Assembly (NCBI RefSeq): GCF_030408355.1
Contig: NZ_CP046606.1
Span: 186,001-250,000, forward strand
DNA length: 64,000 nt
Reading direction: 5' to 3'
Source of the DNA: Corynebacterium afermentans subsp. afermentans
GTDB lineage: Bacteria; Actinomycetota; Actinomycetes; Mycobacteriales; Mycobacteriaceae
Numbering within the stretch: the first letter of the stretch is position 1; every line of letters begins with the position of its first letter. The position numbers and the translations under genes are program-made. This document shows positions 57,515 to 64,000 of this stretch, in pieces. The notes under the pieces were generated by a model. That model did no database searches. It had not been told where the DNA came from and saw only the letters and a list, made by a program, of their open reading frames with translations.

Positions 57515-57562
57515 TGTGGACAACTGTGTTGCGGCGTCAACAACCGGCGGGGTTTATCCACA
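57515..57562. promoter_or_regulatory. DnaA-box-like pair upstream of the HNH gene
   Basis: TTATCCACA on the plus strand at 57554-57562 and TTGTCCACA (one mismatch) on the minus strand at 57515-57523. The spacing from TTATCCACA to the ATG (53 bp) is almost the same as for ssd (51 bp), and both gaps contain TTGTTT followed by a GGGTTG core. Confidence 0.45.
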
Positions 57563-57615
57563 GATTTTGATTTGGGTCTTGTTTGGGGTTGCGTGGCCGC
57601 CATAGCTTTCGGGCC

Positions 57616-58653
57616 ATGAACTTCACCGACTTTGTCACCGCAGGCGTAAGTGTCCTCGCCGACTTCGACCGCGACATAGCTATGGCCGCCGGCCTGTCCA
57701 CCGGGCGGGTGCGCGATTTGGCGCGGGTGCACCACACCTACTTTGGGCCGACCCAATTCACCCGCAAACAACGCGACGCTTTAGCCGCCGCCGAGGGCTT
57801 ACCGGTCGACCAGCTCGTGCACATCGAGAAAAAGCTGCTCGCCGTCGAAGGGGCCGCGGAACGCTGGCGCATCCGGTTGGATTTGGTGCGCCACCGCGGC
57901 TCGTATCGGGCCTTAACCAAGCGCATCAAGCGGCTGATCAAACAGCCCGTTAAACCAGCCCCACCCTCGTGCAGGTTTTCCCGCTCGAAGGCGGGCATGC
58001 GCACCATGATCCTGACCTACAACGAGCGCGATCTGGCCGATCTTGAGCACCTGCTGCGTAAACTCATCGACGCCGACGACCCGGCGGCCGCCCAAATGGC
58101 CCACACGCTTATCGGGATCCTGCGCGACGGCAAAGGAGTGCCGAAGGCGAACTTCCGGCCGATCATCCTGGTGCCGATCGCCGACTGGGCCCGCATCCAA
58201 TCCGGCCACGCAGACGAAGTCACCCTGATCTGCACCGACGGCACCACCATGACAGGGGCCGAATACATGGAGCACGAATTCGGCGACATCCTCGAAGTCG
58301 CCGCGTTCCACCCCCAAGAAGGCCCCGTCAACCTCTACCACGCAAAGCGCTGCGCCAACCCCAAACAAAAGACCATGTCGAAACTGCTCTGCCCGGCCTG
58401 TGCGTTTCCCGACTGCAAACACTCCGCCGAAACCACCCAAACACACCACATCAACGCATGGCGCTACGGCGGGATGACCAACATGGACAACCTCGCCGAA
58501 CTCTGCCCCTTCCACAACGGGGTCAACGCCGACAACAAAAACGGCCCGTTCGGCTACATCGACAACCCCAACGCGCGGATCCACTGGGTCGCCCCCAACG
58601 GCACACAAGTCCCCATGACCACCCCAGGCGCGATGGAGCTGCTCTTCGACTAA
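57616..58653 (+). CDS. HNH endonuclease-domain protein
   Basis: 345 residues. The first 130 are basic and helical. The C-terminal HNH domain reads CPACAFPDC...THHINAWRYGG...NLAELCPFHN, with paired Cys residues for zinc and the His/Asn catalytic set. It belongs to the repeated actinobacterial HNH group often present in several copies per genome; its biological role is not established. The ATG at 57616 is exactly 7 nt after TAGCTT, so probably leaderless. DnaA-box-like sequences lie upstream. Confidence 0.85.
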   Translation: MNFTDFVTAGVSVLADFDRDIAMAAGLSTGRVRDLARVHHTYFGPTQFTRKQRDALAAAEGLPVDQLVHIEKKLLAVEGAAERWRIRLDLVRHRGSYRALTKRIKRLIKQPVKPAPPSCRFSRSKAGMRTMILTYNERDLADLEHLLRKLIDADDPAAAQMAHTLIGILRDGKGVPKANFRPIILVPIADWARIQSGHADEVTLICTDGTTMTGAEYMEHEFGDILEVAAFHPQEGPVNLYHAKRCANPKQKTMSKLLCPACAFPDCKHSAETTQTHHINAWRYGGMTNMDNLAELCPFHNGVNADNKNGPFGYIDNPNARIHWVAPNGTQVPMTTPGAMELLFD

Positions 58654-58710
58654 CTACCACACACCGAAAACCCGCCCCACCCGGGCGAGGCACATCGGCA
58701 TGCCCAAAAA

Positions 58711-60234
58711 CTACGAGCGGTCGGCCAATGTGGAGCGCACCGGGCGCGCCAGCTGCGTCATCTTGCCGCGGCCGCGCAGCTCCACGGACTTCATCAGCGT
58801 CCAGCGCTGCTGCTCCACCTCGTTCGCTGCGCGCAGGGTCGCGGCGTTGGTCAGCACCAGGCCCGGGGTGTCTTTCGCCATGTCGGTCAGGCGCGCCGCG
58901 GCGTTGACGGCGTCGCCGATCACGGTGTACTCGAAGCGGTCCGAGCCGCCGATGTGGCCCGCCACCACGTGCCCGGACGCCACACCGATGCCGGCGCGCA
59001 GCTCCTGGCCGGCCAGGTCCCGTTGGAGTTCGCGGGCGGCTTGGAGGGCGTGCGATGCGGCGTCGTGAAGCGAAACGGGCGCCCCGAACACCGCCAAGGC
59101 CGCATCGCCCTGGAACTTGTTAATCACGCCCTTGTTGCGGTGCACCACCTCGACGACGACGTCGAAGAAGTCGTTCAACGCCGCGACGACCTCCTCCGGG
59201 GTGTGGTCCACGGCGTAGGTGGTGGACCCGACGACGTCGATGAACAGCACCGCCACCTTGCGCTCCTCGCCGCCGAGCTCCGGGATCTCCTCCAGCGCCT
59301 TCTGCGCCACCTCCGCGCCGACGTACTGGCCGAAGATGTCGCGGACGCGCTGGCGGTCGCGCAGCCCCTTCATCATCTCGTTGAACCCTGCCTGCAGCAC
59401 GCCGATCTCGGAACCGTCGTAGATGTCCACCTGCGTGTTTTGCTCGCCTCGGCGCACACGGTTGATCGCGGCTTGCAGCTCCTTGATCGGGTCGACCACG
59501 CTCATGATCACCAGCGTGGTGCCCACAAACCCGGTGGCCATGCCGGCGGTGATCAGCGCGACGATAGCGGAGGTGAGCTCGCCCACGTTGCCGGTGAAGT
59601 AGCCGTGGCGCTGCGCCACCGTCAGCAACAAAACGCCCACCATCGGCACGGCGGAGGTGGTGAACCACGTCAGGTACAGCTGCCACTTGATCGGCGGCTG
59701 CAGCGTGGAGTCCTCGAAGCGGCGCGCCAGCGCGGAGGCGGCGATGGGGCGCACGAGGCGCTCGGCCTGCAGGTAGGTCAGCACCGCGGTGACAAAAGCG
59801 GTCAGCGAGGCGGTGGCGAGGACGACGGTGGCCAGGCGGGCGTCGACACGCCAGGCCCCCGCGGTGACAATCGCGATGCCGATACCCCACACGCCCACCA
59901 CAATGATGGTTTGCAGCACCGGCAGCCGCATGACCAGGTGGCGCACCATGTTCGGGTCATGCCCGTCGGGGTGGCGCTGCCATTCCAGCACGGGCCGGAA
60001 CAGGTACAGCGTGACCACCACGCCCAGCACGACGGCGACCGCCGCGTAGATCACGCCGATGGCGCCGAGTTGCCCGCCAAGGCCGAGTTCACGCACTTCC
60101 GGCATGGGGATGAGGTAGCGCACGAACAGCATCGAGCCGATGGCGGCGATGACGTTGGTTCCCAGCACGGTCGCGGCGTACAGGGGCCATGACGTGCCCC
60201 AGAGCCACCGCAGATCGCGCCAGAATCGTTCCAT
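58711..60234 (-). CDS. cyaB: Class III adenylate cyclase, membrane-bound with HAMP domain
   Basis: 507 residues. About six membrane helices (1-240) are followed by a HAMP linker (MSVVDPIKELQAAINRVRRG) and a class III cyclase domain (about 325-490). Its metal motif is AVLFIDVVGSTTY and it also has NKFQGDAALAVFGAP. It makes cAMP, the ligand of GlxR encoded at 39945-40628. It matches the position of C. glutamicum cyaB downstream of topA. TAAGGT 8 nt before the ATG suggests a leaderless transcript. Divergent from holB. Confidence 0.93.
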   Translation of the reverse strand: MERFWRDLRWLWGTSWPLYAATVLGTNVIAAIGSMLFVRYLIPMPEVRELGLGGQLGAIGVIYAAVAVVLGVVVTLYLFRPVLEWQRHPDGHDPNMVRHLVMRLPVLQTIIVVGVWGIGIAIVTAGAWRVDARLATVVLATASLTAFVTAVLTYLQAERLVRPIAASALARRFEDSTLQPPIKWQLYLTWFTTSAVPMVGVLLLTVAQRHGYFTGNVGELTSAIVALITAGMATGFVGTTLVIMSVVDPIKELQAAINRVRRGEQNTQVDIYDGSEIGVLQAGFNEMMKGLRDRQRVRDIFGQYVGAEVAQKALEEIPELGGEERKVAVLFIDVVGSTTYAVDHTPEEVVAALNDFFDVVVEVVHRNKGVINKFQGDAALAVFGAPVSLHDAASHALQAARELQRDLAGQELRAGIGVASGHVVAGHIGGSDRFEYTVIGDAVNAAARLTDMAKDTPGLVLTNAATLRAANEVEQQRWTLMKSVELRGRGKMTQLARPVRSTLADRS

Positions 60235-60271
60235 GGTGTATCACCTTAGCGCGCGGGTAGTGTGATCATCC

Positions 60272-61471
60272 GTGACTACCCGTAGCGTCAGTGAGCGGCT
60301 TGCCGGTACGCCGGCGGTGCGCGAGGCAATCATGTCGGCGGCGAAGGCCGCAAGGCTTGGCGACGGCTACGCCATGACCCACGCCTGGCTTTTCACCGGT
60401 CCTCCGGGGGCGGGCCGCTCGCAGGCCGCGTTGGCGTTCGCGGCGGCGCTGATGTGCACCGACCCGGACGAGATCGGGTGCGGGCGCTGCGAGGCGTGCC
60501 GGTTGGCGTTGGCGGGCACGCACACTGATCTGCTGCACGTGGTGCCGCAGCGGGTGAACATCCCGGTGGATTACGTGCGGCGCACGATCGTGCCGCAAGC
60601 AGCCCGCCTGCCGACGGTCGCCGCCTGGCGCGTCATCGTCATCGAAAACGCCGACCGGTTGAACACGGACGCCGCCGACGCGTTGCTGAAGACCGTGGAG
60701 GAGCCGCCGGAGCACACCGTGATCATCATGTGCGCCCCGTCGGCGGACCCGCAGGACTTTTCGCAGACGCTGCGTTCGCGCTGCCGCCACCTGTACGTGC
60801 CGGCGCCGACGGAGCACGAGGTCGTGCGCATCCTGGTCGAAGAGGAGGGCGCGACCGAGCACGACGCGCGCCTTGCCGCCGCCGCGACGATGCGGCACGT
60901 GGGGCGTGCGCGGCTTTTGGTGCGCTCGGACCAGGTGCAGAAGCGCCGCTCCATGGCGATCAACCTGGCAGAGCTGGTGTTCCACGGTGCGCAGGCGTTC
61001 CAGGCCGTCGGCGGGCTGGTCAAAGCGGCGGAAACCGAGGCGGTGGAGGCCCACAAGGCCGAGGACGAAGCCGAGCGCGCGAAGCTGGAAAACGCGCTCG
61101 GCATGGGCGCGAAAGGCAAGGGGGCGGGCAGGGCGTTGGGTGGCGTTGCGTCGTCGATAAAAGCGCTCGAAGAGGAGCAGAAGAAACGCGGCACCCGCCG
61201 CAAACGCGACATGTTCGACCTGGTCCTGGTGGACCTGGCGGGGGTGTACCGCGACGCCATGATCATCCAGTCCGGTGCCGGTCTTGCCCTGATCCACCCG
61301 GACTACGAGGGCCTGGCGCGAGAGATCGCGGAGCGCACCACCCCAGAAGACCTGGTGGAGTGCCAGGAGGCCATCGCGCAATGCCGCGAGCGGCTGGCGC
61401 AGCAGGTGCAGCCGGCGGTGGCGTTTGGTGGGATGCTCGGCCGGATCCGGCTCGCCTGCAAGGTGTCCTGA
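60272..61471 (+). CDS. holB: DNA polymerase III subunit delta'
   Basis: 399 residues of the clamp loader. The P-loop region is WLFTGPPGAGRSQAALAFAAAL, and the zinc site is CTDPDEIGCGRCEAC. Sensor motifs VIVIENADRLNTDAADALLKTVEEPP follow. The C-terminal part is long and charged. The GTG at 60272 stands 8 nt after TAGTGT without a ribosome-binding site, so probably leaderless. Confidence 0.95.
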   Translation: MTTRSVSERLAGTPAVREAIMSAAKAARLGDGYAMTHAWLFTGPPGAGRSQAALAFAAALMCTDPDEIGCGRCEACRLALAGTHTDLLHVVPQRVNIPVDYVRRTIVPQAARLPTVAAWRVIVIENADRLNTDAADALLKTVEEPPEHTVIIMCAPSADPQDFSQTLRSRCRHLYVPAPTEHEVVRILVEEEGATEHDARLAAAATMRHVGRARLLVRSDQVQKRRSMAINLAELVFHGAQAFQAVGGLVKAAETEAVEAHKAEDEAERAKLENALGMGAKGKGAGRALGGVASSIKALEEEQKKRGTRRKRDMFDLVLVDLAGVYRDAMIIQSGAGLALIHPDYEGLAREIAERTTPEDLVECQEAIAQCRERLAQQVQPAVAFGGMLGRIRLACKVS

Positions 61472-61536
61472 GCTGCCGGTTTCTCAGTTCCCTTCGGCTG
61501 CACTACACTTTCGCGGTGGTGCATCTTGTATGCCCG

Positions 61537-61609
61537 GCCACTATAGCTCAGTCGGTAGAGCATCTCACTCGTAATGAGAAGGTCGCGAGTTCGATTCTCG
61601 CTGGTGGCT
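61537..61609 (+). tRNA. tRNA-Thr(CGT)
   Basis: 73 nt, CCA not encoded. The acceptor stem is GCCACTA/TGGTGGC. The anticodon stem is TCTCA/TGAGA with loop CTCGTAA, giving anticodon CGT. The T arm has GTTCGATTC. A run of seven T residues follows and probably ends transcription. The last base overlaps the stop of the convergent acyl-CoA synthetase gene. Confidence 0.95.
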
Positions 61610-63252
61610 CAATTTTTTTGCCCTAAACCGGGAAGAAACCGCGGCACGACCTTGCCAACAGCGTTGCGCGGCAGCTCGTCCACGAAGTACACGTCCCGGG
61701 GGATGGAGTGGTCGGCCAGGTGGGCGCGCACCCAGTCGCGCACCGCATCGGCGGTGAGGTCGGCGCTTTTTACCACCCACACGGCGATGCGTTTGAACAT
61801 ATCGTCGTCGTCGACGCCGTGCGCGTACACCTCGCCGACTCCCGGCATGTCCTCGAGCACTTCCACCACGGATTGCGGGTGGACGTTTTCGCCGCCGACG
61901 ATGATCATGTCGTCGTTGCGTGACTGCACGTGCAGGTACCCTCGGTCGTCGAGGTAGCCGAGGTCGCCCATTTCCACCAGGCCGTCGATCTCCACCATCT
62001 CGGTCGCCGGGTTGGTGTAGCCGCGCAGCGCGGTTTCGTTGTGCAGGAAGATGCGGCCGGTTTCGCCGGTTTGGACTTCGTTGCCGTGGTCGTCGTAAAG
62101 CTTGAGCACCGTGCCGGGCGGGATTTTGCCCACAGTGGTGGGGTCGGCCTGCATCTGTTCGGGCGAGGCGGCCGCGGCGAGTGCGAGTTCGGTGGAGCCG
62201 TAGATGTTGGCCAGAATCGGGCCGAAGCGCTCGGTGGTGCGGCGCAGCAGCGACGGGGTGACGGCGTTGCCGGCGGAGGCGAGGTAGCGCAGCGTGGACG
62301 TGTCGTAGCTTTCCTCCAGGTCCAGCATCTGTTTGAAGAAGATGGGTGAGGAAATCAGCCCGTCGCAGCGGTATTTCTGGATGTCGCGGAAGCAGGCCTC
62401 CGGATCGAAGATGCGGCGGGTGACGATGGTGGAGCGCGTCGCCAGCGCCACCTGGAGGGCGGACCAGCCCCAGGTGTGGAAGATCGACGCGGTTAGTTGC
62501 ACGGTGTCGCCGGCGCGCCACGGGATGGCTTCGAGGTAGCCGGCGACCACGAACGGCATGCGCGGTTCGGGCCGCACGATGCCTTTGGGGATGCCGGTGG
62601 TGCCGGAGCTCATCAGGACAAGGTTGCCGTGTTGCGGCCAGCGGGGCAGTTGCCTATCGACGTCCATCCGGACCACCTGCCCAATAGAGAGCCCGGCGCC
62701 GCCGTCCTCGTGCGCGCGCACGATGGTGATGCCGGCGGTGTTGGCAGTGTTGGCAGTGTCGGCGGGGAGGCGGTCGGCGAACTCGTCGTCGATGAACAGC
62801 ACGTTGATGTCATTTTCGGCGAAGATGCCCGCGAGCTGCTCCGGCGAGGAGCCGATGTTGAGCAGGAAGATGTGTGCCCCGACGTAGCCTTTGGCGGCTA
62901 GCGGGAGGATGATGCCGCGGCCGTTTCGGGCCATGACGCCTATGCGCAGCTCGTCCAGGCCGCGTTTTTCCTGCACGTCGAGGAGCCACTTGGCTAGGGT
63001 GCGTGAGTCGTCGCGGAGTTGGCGGTAGGTGGTCACGCCCGTGTCGTCGATAAGCGCGATGCGGTCCGGTGCGGCGGCGGCGCCCTGTTCGACTTCGCGG
63101 GCGGTGGTGAACCAGTAGCGCGCGAGGTTGGGGGTGAGTGCGAGGGCCGCGCGGGGGCCGCCTTCGGCGCTGACGATGCCGGCGCGTGTAACGGCGGGCA
63201 CGAAGCGGGCGAAAGACTTGAGTAAGAACAGCGGACGGTGAGTGGGTCGCAT
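61609..63252 (-). CDS. Acyl-CoA synthetase (AMP-forming, FadD-type)
   Basis: 547 residues of the adenylate-forming family. The P-loop is LMSSGTTGIPKG, then NIYGSTELA. Adenylation motifs A8/A10 are seen as GDLGYLDDRGYLHVQSRNDDMIIVGG and RNAVGKVVP with the catalytic Lys. It probably activates fatty acids. The ATG at 63252 (MRPTHRPLFL) is exactly 6 nt after TACATT, so leaderless. TTATCCACA overlaps this promoter. Earlier in-frame codons lie upstream of the -10 and are rejected. Confidence 0.9.
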   Translation of the reverse strand: MRPTHRPLFLLKSFARFVPAVTRAGIVSAEGGPRAALALTPNLARYWFTTAREVEQGAAAAPDRIALIDDTGVTTYRQLRDDSRTLAKWLLDVQEKRGLDELRIGVMARNGRGIILPLAAKGYVGAHIFLLNIGSSPEQLAGIFAENDINVLFIDDEFADRLPADTANTANTAGITIVRAHEDGGAGLSIGQVVRMDVDRQLPRWPQHGNLVLMSSGTTGIPKGIVRPEPRMPFVVAGYLEAIPWRAGDTVQLTASIFHTWGWSALQVALATRSTIVTRRIFDPEACFRDIQKYRCDGLISSPIFFKQMLDLEESYDTSTLRYLASAGNAVTPSLLRRTTERFGPILANIYGSTELALAAAASPEQMQADPTTVGKIPPGTVLKLYDDHGNEVQTGETGRIFLHNETALRGYTNPATEMVEIDGLVEMGDLGYLDDRGYLHVQSRNDDMIIVGGENVHPQSVVEVLEDMPGVGEVYAHGVDDDDMFKRIAVWVVKSADLTADAVRDWVRAHLADHSIPRDVYFVDELPRNAVGKVVPRFLPGLGQKN

Positions 63253-63305
63253 GTGGATAATGTAGCCTACTGTTACGCAAGAAACCTCTGTGAAAGGATT
63301 TCGCC

Positions 63306-64000
63306 GTGTCATTTTCCCGCCGCCTTGCCGCCATTTTCGTTGCGGCGGCCGCGCTTGTCGCCCCGCTCGCCCCGGCGGCGCAGGCGCAGGACCGCAACAT
63401 GGTCATCTTCGGCGACTCTGTCATCTCCGACCCGAACATGGGCCAGTGGGCCGCCGGCAAGCTGGGGCTGGACCCGCGCGGGCGCTCGGATAACGGCACC
63501 TGGTGCCCGACCTCCCCCACGAACTGGGGCAAACGCTCCGCCGCCAAGCTCGGCCTGGCTGCGCGCGACTACTCCTGCACCGGCGTGGTGACCATCTCCA
63601 AGGGACCTGGTTTCTTCCAGCAGGTGGACCGCGCGATCGCGGACCGGGGCCTGTCCCCGGCGACGGCGCGCGTGATCATCTCCGCAGGCTTCAACGACAC
63701 GTACAACAACAACTCGCGCCCGGACGGCGACATCCGCCGCGACTTCACCCGCTACATGGTCCCGCAGATCAACCGCATCCGCGCCGCCGCGCCGAACGCG
63801 CGCATCCAGATCGTGGGCTACCCCAAGATCACCGCCGGCGACCGCGTGTGCCTGTTCCACATCGCCCCGAACGTCGCAGACGCCACCCGGTTGGTGGAGG
63901 CGCAGCGCTGGGAGAACCTCGCGCAGTGGATGCAGGTCGACGCCGCCCGCGCCGCTGGCGTGGAGTTTTTGGACCTGAAACCCTCCACCTGGCACAACAA
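63306..64000 (+). CDS. Secreted SGNH/GDSL-type hydrolase (3' end outside window)
   Basis: 231 visible codons. The signal peptide is LAAIFVAAAALVAPLAPAAQAQ. The nucleophile block is VIFGDSVISDP (GDS), with the second block VIISAGFNDTYNN. The Asp-x-x-His block should be near or beyond the edge (LDLKPSTWHN is the last part visible). Cys residues in TWCPTSP, YSCTG and VCLFH suggest disulfides. It is an esterase, lipase or acyl-transferring enzyme of the envelope. The GTG at 63306 has GAAAGGA 8 nt upstream. Confidence 0.9.
   Translation, partial: MSFSRRLAAIFVAAAALVAPLAPAAQAQDRNMVIFGDSVISDPNMGQWAAGKLGLDPRGRSDNGTWCPTSPTNWGKRSAAKLGLAARDYSCTGVVTISKGPGFFQQVDRAIADRGLSPATARVIISAGFNDTYNNNSRPDGDIRRDFTRYMVPQINRIRAAAPNARIQIVGYPKITAGDRVCLFHIAPNVADATRLVEAQRWENLAQWMQVDAARAAGVEFLDLKPSTWHN

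Overview
The window is high-GC actinobacterial chromosome and almost certainly Corynebacterium. Evidence: a lysC gene with an internal start for a beta subunit next to asd, a leuA gene, a GlxR-type cAMP receptor with a class III adenylate cyclase, a WhcA-type WhiB protein, an ECF sigma factor of the SigC type, an Mrp cation antiporter operon, an Ssd-TadABC pilus cluster and many apparently leaderless genes. From memory, the order leuA-lysC-asd-sigC-mrp-pbp1a-whcA-glxR-nth-marP-tad-topA-cyaB-holB matches the C. glutamicum chromosome. The species cannot be fixed from sequence alone.

Layout. 1-8.3 kb: cell wall (murT), a DnaQ-like protein, leuA with its own leucine leader peptide and hairpin, a DMT-type permease, and lysC-asd. 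8.3-17 kb: a YkvI-type transporter, a DUF1541 lipoprotein, sigC and a six-gene Mrp antiporter operon with mrpA and mrpB fused. 17-34 kb is the accessory part. It holds a YhgE-like membrane protein, an intact IS1249-type element with an 8-bp target duplication lying between a 2007-residue Rib/G5 surface protein and its upstream region, and a tandem two-domain alkaline phosphatase behind a three-repeat PHO box. It continues with a secreted protein, an IS481-family element, and a small decayed island bounded by a 50-bp duplication of the 3' part of tRNA-Pro(CGG). 34-46 kb: housekeeping genes (metallophosphoesterase, YqeY, class A penicillin-binding protein, WhiB, RidA, beta-lactamase-fold hydrolase, GlxR, Nth, TlpA, NUDIX, MarP). 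46.8-51 kb: the Tad pilus cluster. 51-64 kb: a DUF1998-type helicase, a cold-shock protein, DedA, topA, an HNH nuclease, cyaB, holB, tRNA-Thr(CGT), an acyl-CoA synthetase and a truncated SGNH hydrolase.

Functional links. lysC and asd make aspartate semialdehyde; leuA commits carbon to leucine and appears to be attenuated by leucine supply. CyaB makes cAMP, which GlxR senses. The giant adhesin and the double alkaline phosphatase are secreted, wall- or membrane-associated proteins, the latter probably induced by phosphate starvation. nth, tlpA, nudix and marP form a tight run around DNA repair, redox and envelope stress.

The most unexpected signal is an 11-mer, CGTCGATARGC. I count 15 copies on both strands, inside genes in several reading frames and between stop codons and terminators, where fewer than one would be expected by chance.
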